A stretch of 38,183 nt of DNA from an uncultured Streptococcus sp. (GCA_934196125.1 CAKPVT010000017.1:1-38183); one strand, 5' to 3'. Shown: positions 25,184-34,735, numbered from the stretch's first letter. Numbers and translations: made by a program. Notes: generated by a model not told the origin, from the letters alone.

Positions 25184-27124
25184 TTATCGAATCCCACCAT
25201 AGCGTTCTATCTCTGGCGCTAACAATTGTTGATTGAAGACAAGGTTGCCAACACCTGCAATATTCATAAAGAGCTGACCTTTTGATAATCGTGGCAAGGT
25301 TTCTAGCTCTGATTGATTCATTGAATCCGCTAAGGCATTGGCTAAAAGTAGAATCGTTGTTTCATCTGTCTGACTAAAAACACGATACTGCATCAGTCCA
25401 AAAATTCGCTGCACAGCAGTCACATAAGGATCTTTGTGATTGCCTGTTCCTGATTCAAAAAGAATTCCTCGCAAAGAGTTCACGGATAGCACCACACCTG
25501 AAAAGTTCTCTCCCATGGAATCAATCGTATCGGCTAACAATTCAACACTACTTTCATACTTGGGATTAATGAGGGTCTGTGCCTCACTAATATTGACGAT
25601 ATAGTGAGGCATACCCATTTCCGTTTTCGTTGGTTGAGCTTTCAAGAGTTGCTTACAACGTTTCCCATTGTTAACAATGTCGGCTGATAAGAGGGATAAG
25701 ACTGAGAAAATTTGAGCGTTCAACAGGTTGCCTTTTAAGCCTGAAAAGTCAAACGTCACCACTTGTTCAGAAGAAATATCTTGGAATTCTGTAACCCCTT
25801 CAAACATCTCGGCATTCGTCGTTAGTAACTCATTAAACGTATTATAGATGCGGTTAACCGATTTCATTTCCAAGTCATCAGGATTCTTTTGTTGGTTTAA
25901 TTGGCGTTTGCGATCAGCCACATAGAGGACAAAGTCAGATAAGATAGGATATTCTTCATTAACCAGGTCGGTAGCTTTTAAGCGTTCGGGATAGCTTTTA
26001 GGATTTCTCGTCCACAACCCTTCATCAATGTAAAAGTCATTTAAGAGCCCTCCAAACGTGGTTAAATCATCTCCTGTCACTTCATCGTTCAGCAATTTAA
26101 AAATACTCTTGAGCTTATCGATGTGACGGTTATAGGATTTCTTTTTATCCACTTCTTCCCCATCTTCAGTGGTTACTGTCGGAAAGACCTGGAAGATGTT
26201 AATGCGATTTTCAGCACCCGAGAGGTCTAACACCAGACCGTGTTGCGCTCTGGTTTGTTCTAAGAACGTCCCATTAGCATCAAAGTTACGAATAAAGTGC
26301 CCTTTGGCATAAAGGACGTCGGTGTGTTTTAACAAAAACGATCGTTGACCCATTTTAGGATTTCCTGAAATAATCATGAAGGAGCGGGTGCGCCTATCAT
26401 CACGCTCTAAAAAATTGAAGTTAACAGCACCTTTTGTCGGTGTCCATCCAAAGTAAACACCTCGCTCATCTTCTAGTTTCGTATGGTTGAAGAAATAACC
26501 ACCTGCTAAATCATGTGCTCGAATCGTTGTTCCTTTGCGATGATTTGGAAGATCAATCTGATGTTCTGCTGGAATAAAGGGACTATGGTATTCAAAATCC
26601 AATTCTCCCAAAAGAATCGTCGATTTGAAATTAGAGGTTTTGTCCTTAATATCATCTATCTTGCGAAAGAGCTCCTCTTTCGTTGAAGCAGAGACATAGA
26701 CCCGAACATACATGCCTAACATGGCAATGTTTTTCTTGCGAATATCACGGTCCAACTGCTGCAGGTCATTGATTTCATCCAACTCTTGTTGATTATCTGT
26801 TACTTTACTATTTCCTGTGATACGAGTGGATTTTTCTTCAATGGACTCCTTAATCTCTTGCTTTAGTTCTTTATTACTCTCCCGATACCAGGCTAAAAAA
26901 GCTCGTGTCCCTGGGATGAGTAACAATTCTGACAACCAAAAACGGTCTAGTTCTTCTGACGGGTATTCATAAAATAACAAATCCGTATGATAACCGTCTC
27001 CACTCACCCAATAGCGGTCATGTCTGAAATCAATATTGCCCTGGGGTTGAACACGACTTAAAAAGGCTAAGTCGTATCCAGCTGCCTTTAGTTGACGTTG
27101 GCGTTTTTTGGATAAATCTGGCAT
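25184..27124 (-). CDS. VirB4/TraE-type conjugation ATPase with degenerate nucleotide site
   Basis: 646 residues with an overall VirB4 layout: N-terminal domain, then a RecA-like ATPase from about residue 245. The position of Walker A reads GNPKMGQRSF (residues 254-263): G-x4-G is kept, but the lysine is Q260. The Walker B region reads YIVNISEAQTL where VirB4 proteins usually have D-E. Both key acidic and basic residues are therefore altered. VirB4 normally energises assembly of the channel at the membrane. It lies between the VirB4-N-like gene and the small protein, and the start has a clear ribosome site. Confidence 0.85.
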   Translation of the reverse strand: MPDLSKKRQRQLKAAGYDLAFLSRVQPQGNIDFRHDRYWVSGDGYHTDLLFYEYPSEELDRFWLSELLLIPGTRAFLAWYRESNKELKQEIKESIEEKSTRITGNSKVTDNQQELDEINDLQQLDRDIRKKNIAMLGMYVRVYVSASTKEELFRKIDDIKDKTSNFKSTILLGELDFEYHSPFIPAEHQIDLPNHRKGTTIRAHDLAGGYFFNHTKLEDERGVYFGWTPTKGAVNFNFLERDDRRTRSFMIISGNPKMGQRSFLLKHTDVLYAKGHFIRNFDANGTFLEQTRAQHGLVLDLSGAENRINIFQVFPTVTTEDGEEVDKKKSYNRHIDKLKSIFKLLNDEVTGDDLTTFGGLLNDFYIDEGLWTRNPKSYPERLKATDLVNEEYPILSDFVLYVADRKRQLNQQKNPDDLEMKSVNRIYNTFNELLTTNAEMFEGVTEFQDISSEQVVTFDFSGLKGNLLNAQIFSVLSLLSADIVNNGKRCKQLLKAQPTKTEMGMPHYIVNISEAQTLINPKYESSVELLADTIDSMGENFSGVVLSVNSLRGILFESGTGNHKDPYVTAVQRIFGLMQYRVFSQTDETTILLLANALADSMNQSELETLPRLSKGQLFMNIAGVGNLVFNQQLLAPEIERYGGIR

Positions 27125-27136
27125 AAACGCTCCCTT

Positions 27137-27784
27137 CTATACCTTCTCATTCATGTTATTGTACTGTTTAATGATTTGTTCTTTTTTCGCAAGGCTAATG
27201 TCCTGCGGCACAAAATCATTATTTCCGTAAGTCTTTGCTTTGCGAACCAACTCATCCATGTCAGATGTGGTTGGGGCAAACAACCATAAGATAAATTCGG
27301 TATTATAAATTTCTTGTTGGATAGACTCTTCTACCTGAAGGTCATTTATTAGAAGACCTTCTCGATCTGCTAGTTGCTGGTAACGACGAGACGTTGGAGA
27401 AAGTTTCGCCTTTTCCTGACGCACCAGGCTCAAATGATGCCGTAACTCCGCAATCTGAGTGGTTGTATCTGTTGGTAACATCGTCACTTCGATTTGAACA
27501 TTGGTATTAAAATCCGTAATCCATTTCTCAAAGTTATCTAGCGTACGTTGGATCTCGTTATAAGAGAGTGACCCAAGGTCTTTACCAGAAATCTCCATTA
27601 ACTGCAGATAGCCATAATCAACCAACTCAATATAGGCCTTGTGGTTATTAATGATTCTCTTAACATCCAACAATTCTACTGATGAATGTAAATCATAGTA
27701 ATTCTGTTCTTGGTGTTTGCTTGGTTGAAACCGTCCTAAAGGGCGTTTGACGCTTTCTGAAGAGCTTGTTTGTCTAATCGCCAT
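27137..27784 (-). CDS. VirB4 N-terminal-like transfer protein
   Basis: 215 residues. The segment HKAYIELVDYGYLQLMEISG and the following FEKWITDFNTNVQIEVTMLP resemble the non-ATPase N-terminal domain of VirB4/TrbE proteins. No ATP-binding motif is present. It ends 12 nt before the virB4 gene, so one ancestral protein may have been split, or the two work as a pair. The assignment is inference from pattern and position. Confidence 0.6.
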   Translation of the reverse strand: MAIRQTSSSESVKRPLGRFQPSKHQEQNYYDLHSSVELLDVKRIINNHKAYIELVDYGYLQLMEISGKDLGSLSYNEIQRTLDNFEKWITDFNTNVQIEVTMLPTDTTTQIAELRHHLSLVRQEKAKLSPTSRRYQQLADREGLLINDLQVEESIQQEIYNTEFILWLFAPTTSDMDELVRKAKTYGNNDFVPQDISLAKKEQIIKQYNNMNEKV

Positions 27785-27786
27785 AG

Positions 27787-28089
27787 CTATTTTCCTCCCC
27801 TCTGATAGTTAATACTGGTATAGCGTTTCCGACGGCGTCTGAAGAAGAGCACCATACTATGCCAATTTTTCTTTCCACCATTGGTTGGTAAGACCAGATA
27901 TAAACACATGAGCGGTGTTAACACAATAAAAGCTAACATCTGTGGCCACTGACTCATCGGAAATAATCGCGTTCCAAAGGTTACAGCAGCAACCGCTGAC
28001 CCACCGACAAAACTAAGATCAATGATAAATAAGCCAACAATCTTGACTCGTGCTCGAATATCACGAGGCACACCATACTTTTCTGTCAT
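27787..28089 (-). CDS. VirB3/PrgI-like membrane protein
   Basis: 100 residues with two close membrane segments (about 17-38 and 48-68) and a basic C-terminus (FFRRRRKRYTSINYQ). The size, two-helix layout and position directly before the VirB4 pair match VirB3-like proteins (DUF5592/PrgI type) of Gram-positive elements. It is the first gene behind one copy of the 60-bp element, which ends 21 nt before the ATG. Confidence 0.7.
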   Translation of the reverse strand: MTEKYGVPRDIRARVKIVGLFIIDLSFVGGSAVAAVTFGTRLFPMSQWPQMLAFIVLTPLMCLYLVLPTNGGKKNWHSMVLFFRRRRKRYTSINYQRGGK

Positions 28090-28110
28090 AGAATGTCTCC
28101 TTTACTAATT

Positions 28111-28170
28111 GATAGCTTTATCGTAAGGAATAATCAAAAATCGTGCTGTAAAGGGTAAAGTCAATTCCAA
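28111..28170 (-). repeat. 60-bp element, copy 1
   Basis: This copy aligns without gaps to 30828-30887 and 34998-35057. On the minus strand all begin TTGGAATTGACTTT and contain TTACAGCA and ATTAT(C/T)C. It ends 21 nt before the VirB3-like start codon. Confidence 0.9.
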
Positions 28171-28198
28171 AAACCAAAAGCTGTATATAAAGACAGCT

Positions 28199-28217
28199 AA
28201 AAAGTTATATAATTTTT
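28199..28217. promoter_or_regulatory. AT-rich palindrome, operator-like
   Basis: AAAAAGTTATATAATTTTT lies about 30 bp upstream of copy 1 of the 60-bp element. It shares its core with sites before parA, the lipoprotein gene and the gene at 34976. Confidence 0.6.
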
Positions 28218-28228
28218 GGCACACAAAA

Positions 28229-28252
28229 AGAAGCCTCAGAGACGAGGCTTCT
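28229..28252 (-). terminator. Terminator after the BRCT gene
   Basis: AGAAGCCTC (28229-28237) and GAGGCTTCT (28244-28252) form a 9-bp stem followed on the minus strand by TTTTTGTG. The stretch 28253-28388 contains no gene. Confidence 0.88.
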
Positions 28253-28388
28253 ACTGTTCTTAGCATTGATACTTATTAAGAGATACCGTTATTTCTCTAA
28301 GTGGTATTTCTATCCCTACCAACCTAATACATACTATGTTAATAGTTTGCCTTTTTTTAACAAAAAACGTCAACACATCAACTTCATT

Positions 28389-28679
28389 TCAAACATGAGA
28401 CTCCTTAACAAGAGTAAAGAAAGCTTCTTCAGGAATGATGGCAATCTTTTGACCATCAGCCTTCAGTGTCATAGCTGCTTCATATTTTTTAGACCGTTTA
28501 TCGGGTTCAAACAAATCTAGCTGTTTATGACCAGCAATGAGCATATCTGTCTGGGCAGAAACATAATTCTGGACGATAGCTCCTTGATTTTCTAAAAACA
28601 TCACAGCCTCTTGCCTTGTCAGAGGTCTAAGGCTACCTGTAATCACTACAATCTTACCTGTTACATCAATCATAGGCAT
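28389..28679 (-). CDS. Stand-alone BRCT-domain protein
   Basis: 96 residues that form one BRCT domain: GKIVVITGSLRPLTRQEAVMFLENQGA is the start of the fold as in bacterial DNA ligase, and VSAQTDMLIAG is its second strand-turn motif. BRCT domains bind DNA breaks or phosphorylated partners. It overlaps the VirB6-like gene by one base (TAATG) and has its own terminator, so it is tied to the transfer operon. What it does in conjugation is unknown. Confidence 0.85.
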   Translation of the reverse strand: MPMIDVTGKIVVITGSLRPLTRQEAVMFLENQGAIVQNYVSAQTDMLIAGHKQLDLFEPDKRSKKYEAAMTLKADGQKIAIIPEEAFFTLVKESHV

Positions 28680-30802
28680 TACTCTTCGCTTTCATCATTT
28701 TCAGCACCTTTGATATGGTTTTGTTGGTTTAGCTGTTGGCTCGCTTGTTTCAATTGATGACCAGCTACTCCCAATTGTTGTGTTGACTGCGACAAGTGTC
28801 GTTGTCCAGAAAGAGGCGAAGAAGCTTGATGGGTTGTTGGCTTAGTCTGTATTTTTCCACTTGAAATAGTCGGATCAGTCACACCTGTAAAAGGTTCCGA
28901 GTCAGCAGTTGCTTGATTAAGCGTTGGGTCACTCACACCACCAATTGGTCCAGCATCACTACTTGCATCATCATCTTGGAAAAGAGGCTCACCGCCATAG
29001 TGTCCTGATGCATTTAACCCATAGTTATCTGGTGTTGGATGAAGGAGCGATTCAAAACCAGGTTGATCAGCTATCCCATCATTTTTAAGCGCATCGTAAA
29101 CGGCATTATGACCTGCTTGGGCTTTACCATCTAAATGATCGGTCACATCGCCTGCAAAATCTTTAGCTTTGCCAACGGCTTCTTTCCCCATGGCATCAGC
29201 TAAGTTAACCATGTTACTCACTCCGCCTTTAGCTGTATTTTTAAACCCTTGGTCTTTAATAGAGCTAACCGCTCCCTTAATACCACCGCCAGTCACCGCT
29301 AAGCTATCACCAATAAACTTACTTCCTATCGCAACGGCTCCTGGAACTTTGCTAGCGACATGAGCACCAACTTTACCAGCACCAATAGCTCCTGTTGCTA
29401 GAGCACCAGCACCTTGTGCAAAAGCATTACCTGCCATCATAGCGCCAATCAATTGTTGCGCCGTATCACTGTGTCCTGTTGAAACCCCAAGCCAACGTTC
29501 AACCATTGCAACTCCTTGCATCGCAGCTAAGAAGACACCGATATAAACCAGAGAAGCAGCTAAACATTGTTCCCACATGCTTAGCCCATCAAAGAAACCA
29601 CCAGATAGTTTCGTCACAGCTGAAACAGATAAGGTTGGTAAGTCACGACAAATTTCTAAGGTCATTCGCATAATCACGACTTCAAAGAAGATACCAGCAA
29701 TCGCACCACCTATGGTTTGTAATAGCTCTTTATACTTCTTCGAGCTAGAAAGAGATGAGTATCCTTGAAGCGGTGAAATCATAGCCTCAATAATAATATC
29801 AAAGACAGATTTAACCAGTTTAATAGACATCGAAAGGAGCAACACGATTAAAATACCATATTGCATAAACATACCAATCCAGTTAACACTATAGCGCATA
29901 TAGACAGGTTCAAAGGCATTTAATTCTCCTATAACACGGTGCTTTTTAATCGTCTCTACACCAGTCTGATTGGCATTGAGTTTGTGTAAAAATAGTCCTT
30001 CTAATCCTGTCTGCTTATCATCCAATTCTTTCAACAAATCAGAGTTAGATGCACCATATGTTGCTCCAAAGTCAATTCTGGTCGCAAAATCAGCCGTATC
30101 CCGCTTATCCGAGGCGTCAGTAATGTTATTAAGGGGTGTAGAACCTTCTTTCGGTGGCTTAATATAGCCAGAATCATCTAAAGGAAATAACTCAGTTGAG
30201 AAGTCGTTATCAATTAAAACTTTCAGATCCACCACATTATTCTTCAATGGTTGAACCGCTAGGGAAGAATACCCGCTACTATCATCCGAAGCCGTCTGAA
30301 CGGCCATGGCATCTTGAGCAACTGCCGTAGAAATACTGGTCAGCGCAAACGGTAAAACAGCGGTCACTAAGGTTACTAACAAAAAGTTTGTAATGACGCC
30401 TTTATATTTAATGGGTTTTGTGAAAACCCCTGTAATGGCAGAAACCACTAAAATCAAGGTAAAGAGCGTTGTTCCTAAAATTTGAAACCAATAGAAAAAT
30501 TTTCCAATCACTGTATTCGTATCTCCAAGGTAACCAAAGAGACCGAAAAGTTTAAACACATTATTAAAGACATGTTCTAAACTAATAGTGATTTGATAGA
30601 GGGCTTTGGCAATCCCCCCCGGAATATACGCTAAGAACGAAAGAAAAGCTGGGGTAGAATCTAAATAATTACTCCAATACTTATAGAAAGAAGCCACCTT
30701 TTCTGCATTTTCTCCCGTGATATTGCCATTCATTGAACTATTAATATCCCAAAATCCTGCTTCTAAATCATTAACCAAATCAGAAAACGTCTGAAAAACC
30801 AC
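28679..30802 (-). CDS. VirB6/TrbL-like polytopic channel protein
   Basis: 707 residues. Membrane segments lie at about residues 60-75, 105-125, 135-155 and 310-335, with more around 365-445. The C-terminal 250 residues are soluble, Gly/Ala-rich and then Asp/Gln/Ser-rich (ending HIKGAENDESEE). This layout, a multi-span core with a long hydrophilic tail, is that of the VirB6-like proteins of Gram-positive conjugation systems. It is headed by copy 2 of the 60-bp element and followed by the BRCT gene. Confidence 0.8.
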   Translation of the reverse strand: MVFQTFSDLVNDLEAGFWDINSSMNGNITGENAEKVASFYKYWSNYLDSTPAFLSFLAYIPGGIAKALYQITISLEHVFNNVFKLFGLFGYLGDTNTVIGKFFYWFQILGTTLFTLILVVSAITGVFTKPIKYKGVITNFLLVTLVTAVLPFALTSISTAVAQDAMAVQTASDDSSGYSSLAVQPLKNNVVDLKVLIDNDFSTELFPLDDSGYIKPPKEGSTPLNNITDASDKRDTADFATRIDFGATYGASNSDLLKELDDKQTGLEGLFLHKLNANQTGVETIKKHRVIGELNAFEPVYMRYSVNWIGMFMQYGILIVLLLSMSIKLVKSVFDIIIEAMISPLQGYSSLSSSKKYKELLQTIGGAIAGIFFEVVIMRMTLEICRDLPTLSVSAVTKLSGGFFDGLSMWEQCLAASLVYIGVFLAAMQGVAMVERWLGVSTGHSDTAQQLIGAMMAGNAFAQGAGALATGAIGAGKVGAHVASKVPGAVAIGSKFIGDSLAVTGGGIKGAVSSIKDQGFKNTAKGGVSNMVNLADAMGKEAVGKAKDFAGDVTDHLDGKAQAGHNAVYDALKNDGIADQPGFESLLHPTPDNYGLNASGHYGGEPLFQDDDASSDAGPIGGVSDPTLNQATADSEPFTGVTDPTISSGKIQTKPTTHQASSPLSGQRHLSQSTQQLGVAGHQLKQASQQLNQQNHIKGAENDESEE

Positions 30803-30827
30803 GATAAAAATACCTACTTTCTTTTTT

Positions 30828-30887
30828 GATAGGTTTATCGTAAGGGATAATTTTAAATCATGCTGTAACGGTCAAAGTCAATTCCAA
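30828..30887 (-). repeat. 60-bp element, copy 2
   Basis: Ends 25 nt before the VirB6-like start. A terminator abuts its upstream end, so if the gene has a nearby promoter it must lie inside the element. Confidence 0.9.
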
Positions 30888-30890
30888 ACA

Positions 30891-30917
30891 AAAAGACTCA
30901 CTAATCGTGAGTTCTTT
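30891..30917 (-). terminator. Terminator after the lipoprotein gene
   Basis: ACTCAC (30896-30901) and GTGAGT (30907-30912) with flanking A and T runs, followed on the minus strand by CTTTTTG. Confidence 0.75.
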
Positions 30918-30928
30918 TACTTAGTAAA

Positions 30929-31411
30929 TTATTCATCAGCTGTTCCTGAGAAATCGTAATATCCAAAATCTCTAAGATCTCTACGTAACTCAAATATACG
31001 TATCTTCTTTCCACCATCTGTTAAAGCAATTTGATAAGCCGCTTCTGCCTCTTTTTTTATTGGATTTTGTTTACGACCTATAATAATTGTAAAATTATCT
31101 GTTCCTTTTAATTCTGATGCTAAACTGTCAATAACACGTTGGGTTCCTGAAGGAATTTCCTTCTCAGAAATGACAGAAAAATACCTACTTTGCCCTTGAC
31201 TATTTGTGATTGAATTGTCTTTTTTATTAAATGTTAATGTATCATTGCCATCGTTAAATGGATAATCACCTCCTGGATTTTCAGAATAGCCAGTATAGCT
31301 ATCTTTTAGCTCATTTTTGATAATACTTTCCGTTGACTTTTGACCGCAAGCTGCTAGTGTCATCAGTGCTAATCCTAACGTCAATACTCCTAATAATCTT
31401 TTGATTGTCAT
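30929..31411 (-). CDS. Putative lipoprotein of the conjugative block
   Basis: The start at 31411 (MTIKRLLGVLTLGLALMTLAACGQK) is chosen because GGGAG lies just before it; a longer frame begins 18 nt earlier. The lipobox LAAC predicts lipid attachment at its cysteine after removal of the leader. The remaining 135 or so residues are not recognised. It has its own promoter and terminator and so is expressed separately from the coupling protein before it. It may protect the host surface or act in entry exclusion, but nothing in the sequence shows that. Confidence 0.75.
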   Translation of the reverse strand: MTIKRLLGVLTLGLALMTLAACGQKSTESIIKNELKDSYTGYSENPGGDYPFNDGNDTLTFNKKDNSITNSQGQSRYFSVISEKEIPSGTQRVIDSLASELKGTDNFTIIIGRKQNPIKKEAEAAYQIALTDGGKKIRIFELRRDLRDFGYYDFSGTADE

Positions 31412-31440
31412 TATATTTTCTCCCATCATTTTCTGGCTTT

Positions 31441-31500
31441 ATTATAACAAATAACAGTGATTAAAAGCAAGCCCTTATATAACTTGTTGTGTATCTTTTT
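31441..31500 (-). promoter_or_regulatory. Lipoprotein promoter with operator-like sequence
   Basis: TTGCTT (31465-31470), an 18-nt spacer and TGTTATAAT (core 31441-31446, extended -10). TTATATAACTTG upstream (31475-31486) resembles the palindromes near parA. Confidence 0.65.
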
Positions 31501-31517
31501 AGATAATTTTACAAAGA

Positions 31518-31546
31518 AACCATTCAGAACAATCAACTGAATGGTT
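31518..31546 (-). terminator. Terminator after the coupling protein
   Basis: AACCATTCAG (31518-31527) and CTGAATGGTT (31537-31546) form a 10-bp stem, followed on the minus strand by TCTTTGT. Confidence 0.82.
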
Positions 31547-31555
31547 TTTGTTTAT

Positions 31556-34500
31556 TTAAATCACATCATCTTCAAATAAGTCAGAATAGTTATCCGAGAA
31601 GTCGTAATCCTCAACATCATTACTGTTATCCGCCACCACATCGTTAATGGCAGCTTGAACCATTTCAGCTGGTGAGGTAAAACGTTGTTGTTGCGAGGAA
31701 GTAGCGTCATAGCGTGTCTTGAGTTTTGGAAGTTCACCTGTATTGCTACCAACACTGCTCATTAGCTGCAGGCGCCAATCAATAATATTGTTAAAGAGTT
31801 TTTTCGCACCGACCGCAACATCTTGAAGCTCCAAGTTACGGTGGGCACTCTCAACAGGAATATCGGCTAAGGTCATCGATTGATCAAATTCTTCCTGTAA
31901 GAACATGTAGCGATAAGGGAAGCTTGTTTTCTCATGACAGAAGATCGGATCGGTCGTTATCTTCCGCCCTACATTATCTCTGCCTTTCACTCCACGTAAG
32001 ATGACCGCTTCACCTTCCTGGAGTTTAGCTAATTGTGTTGGTGTTAACAAATCCTGTCTTGGATTTTCAATCGCCACGTTAGGATTCGCTTCATCTAAGA
32101 TGTTGCTTGAGCGACGGCGGCGGGTAATTGTCCGTGACCCTAAATCCTTGCTAAAGCGACCGTTGGTTTTATCAGAAGTCGATTTGACATAAATTTTAAG
32201 CGAGCAGTTATCTTGGATGGTTGCTGCGGTGTTCTCACCATATTTATCAACCAATTGTTCCAAGTTTTGAATCCAGAGATAGTAAAGGATGTTTTGACCC
32301 AAGCCAATCGAAATCTTTGTCTCCATGTGCGGAATTGCTGGAATGTTCGTGAATTCGTCCAAGATATGTAAAATGCGATTGACACACTTTCGACCATTAG
32401 ACAAAGCTAACTCATAATTGGCATTAAAGAGTTGGTCAAGAAACAGTGAGACGATACCGTTATACTCTGTTCGATTGGGTGGGGTTACCAGGTAAATGAC
32501 TTTTGGATGATCAGAATAGACTAAATGAATATCATCTTCCTGAAGCAGGCTAGCCTCTGGTTGTGTCAAAATACTAACCTTGATATGGTCAATAATAGGC
32601 TTCTTGTTATAGTCATCTAAACGGATGACCTTGCCACGTTTTTGATAGACTTTTTCAGCTGAGAATTGGTAATAATACTCTTGAATAGCACTACCATCAT
32701 TATTTGGGTGATTAAAGTCAATCGTCACGATAAAGTGATCAGGAAGTTTCGGCGCAATGACATAGGTTAAGTAACCTTCTCCATCAATTAGAGCAGCTGC
32801 TTCCTTGACATGAGTGGCTGTTCTTACTGTAGCACCCCATGATTCCTCGCTAGTAATCGTGATTTTTGCTGTTTTATGCGCAAAGTTATTGATCATGTTT
32901 TGACTAGAACTTGAACGAAACTTCACTGATAAGCGACGAGGAAAGCCAACAGATTCCAAATCAATGGAGTTTTTTGAGGTGAGTTTGGCAATATTATCTT
33001 GTAGGAAGAGGTTAATCCCTGACATCATGCTAGAGAAGACATTCCCTTTGGTTTCTTCTGAAGCAAAGTCTGAGGAACGAAAGTTCAAATCAGCCATATC
33101 TCTAAATTTAGAAAATTGCTTTTGGTTAATCTGTCTCAGATTATCAAAATAGATGGTAATCTTTGATTTTTTCTTCACTTGTTGGTTCTTATCAGGATTT
33201 TCAACAATCTCGCCAAAATCATTGACAAAGACTTCTTCAGACCCTAAATCCGTTAGGAACTTAGCAATGTTACGAACCGTTACCGTATCCCAGGCATCAT
33301 CCTCCCCATTTTTAGCTGTCTCATTAGCTCGGTCGATAAGCGCCATGGCAATAGCATTAAAGAGGGAGATTGATGTATCTTCCCAATATTTAGCGTTGCC
33401 ATTTCCCAATCCTGGTTTGGTTTTACGGTAAATGGCTTCCGCCACGGCATTAACACGAGTCTGCGTCATTTCATAATAACCTTTTTGAGCGGCAGCGATG
33501 GCAAGCGCTAGTGGATTATAAGACATAGACCAATCCATATTTTGGAATGATAGCACATTTACATCATACCCACGCTTGCGCATGGTTTTGTAAGACGACT
33601 GATAGTGTTCACCTTTAGGGTCCGCAATGACTAGGGACGGTTGAATTTCTGCTCGACTATTAATGTCAATACTGGGCATGATATGCCCCTCCCCTTTTCC
33701 TGAACGGGTCATCCCAATACCAAGCATATTAGTGGTACTATCATCGATGTAATAATACCCTGAAGGGATTGATAGGTTGCCTAAAATGGTTTCTGCTGTC
33801 GTAATGTAGCGACTAATTTTCCGATTTTGCCACTGCATTTGCGTTCTTAGCGTCAAACCTGCTAAATTCCCTTTTGTTTCATGCAGAACTGGTACACCAC
33901 CTTCGCCTGGATAGGTTTGGTTTTTGTTCGGCACCTTTTTATATTGGTGATGGATGTCTGATTTAGTCGCAAAGCGATCATCCCCTTCTTCGTTGTTATT
34001 ATAATCTCGGTACTGCTCAAAATTTATCCAAGCAGACTTCCAAGCAATCACTAAACCGATAATAAAGATAGGAATCGCTAAAATAGGGGCTATCACAAAG
34101 ACTTTAGCATTGAACAAATGTTTGAATAACAAGCTATCCCAATCAAAGGTCACAACTTGGTTATCATCTCTAAGCGTGATAAGTGCCAGATAAACATAGC
34201 GAATCGCTGCTCTAAGAACAGTGACAAGGTAGTTTGTCAATAAGAAAGCTATCCCGCTAAAGCCAAGTCCCATCACAATAAAACTACGAAAGGTTTTAAA
34301 ATGGAGAATGGGCTTTAGTTCTTTGTCAAAGCGTTTGCGTTCTTGTTTAACAAACGGTAAGTGATAGAGCAAGCGAAATAAGACGTTCCACACAATAAGC
34401 CCTGCTGCTATTGGTAAATAGACCACAGCTCTTTTGAAGAAACGTGCTAGTGATTTTCCTTGACGACATCCCCATTGCTTCCAATCGATCATTTGACGGT

Positions 34501-34735
34501 GTTGCCAGGTCTCTTTCAGTTGGTCTAACTTAACGGTTAATCGATGTTTGATCGCTTTTCGCTCTTTAAACAGTTGTTTTACCTTCGGATAGCCTTTTTT
34601 GACAAGAGGCGCAAGCACTTGAAACAACAAGTAAGCTAAGAAGCCACTCATCACAATAACATTAACAAGACTCACTTTTGCCAGCTGAAGAAGGGTGTAA
34701 TAGATCACTTTTAACCACTCAAGCATAGCGATCAC
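31556..34735 (-). CDS. VirD4/TraG-type coupling protein
   Basis: 1059 residues, long for the family. Membrane segments lie at about residues 22-45, 103-125, 150-185 and 210-232. The ATPase has Walker A GMTRSGKG (341-348), IADPKGEH after it, and Walker B ILHILDEF (788-795). An unusual stretch of about 150 residues (595-750), rich in beta-strand-like sequence, is inserted between the two. Coupling proteins bring the DNA-relaxase complex to the channel. The short gene at 34976 overlaps its start by 17 nt. Confidence 0.9.
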   Translation of the reverse strand: MIAMLEWLKVIYYTLLQLAKVSLVNVIVMSGFLAYLLFQVLAPLVKKGYPKVKQLFKERKAIKHRLTVKLDQLKETWQHRQMIDWKQWGCRQGKSLARFFKRAVVYLPIAAGLIVWNVLFRLLYHLPFVKQERKRFDKELKPILHFKTFRSFIVMGLGFSGIAFLLTNYLVTVLRAAIRYVYLALITLRDDNQVVTFDWDSLLFKHLFNAKVFVIAPILAIPIFIIGLVIAWKSAWINFEQYRDYNNNEEGDDRFATKSDIHHQYKKVPNKNQTYPGEGGVPVLHETKGNLAGLTLRTQMQWQNRKISRYITTAETILGNLSIPSGYYYIDDSTTNMLGIGMTRSGKGEGHIMPSIDINSRAEIQPSLVIADPKGEHYQSSYKTMRKRGYDVNVLSFQNMDWSMSYNPLALAIAAAQKGYYEMTQTRVNAVAEAIYRKTKPGLGNGNAKYWEDTSISLFNAIAMALIDRANETAKNGEDDAWDTVTVRNIAKFLTDLGSEEVFVNDFGEIVENPDKNQQVKKKSKITIYFDNLRQINQKQFSKFRDMADLNFRSSDFASEETKGNVFSSMMSGINLFLQDNIAKLTSKNSIDLESVGFPRRLSVKFRSSSSQNMINNFAHKTAKITITSEESWGATVRTATHVKEAAALIDGEGYLTYVIAPKLPDHFIVTIDFNHPNNDGSAIQEYYYQFSAEKVYQKRGKVIRLDDYNKKPIIDHIKVSILTQPEASLLQEDDIHLVYSDHPKVIYLVTPPNRTEYNGIVSLFLDQLFNANYELALSNGRKCVNRILHILDEFTNIPAIPHMETKISIGLGQNILYYLWIQNLEQLVDKYGENTAATIQDNCSLKIYVKSTSDKTNGRFSKDLGSRTITRRRRSSNILDEANPNVAIENPRQDLLTPTQLAKLQEGEAVILRGVKGRDNVGRKITTDPIFCHEKTSFPYRYMFLQEEFDQSMTLADIPVESAHRNLELQDVAVGAKKLFNNIIDWRLQLMSSVGSNTGELPKLKTRYDATSSQQQRFTSPAEMVQAAINDVVADNSNDVEDYDFSDNYSDLFEDDVI

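Noticed and set aside
28253..28388. Small ORF in the gap before the BRCT gene
   Set aside because: Plus-strand open frames here lack a ribosome site and a sensible composition and overlap the real gene in antisense.
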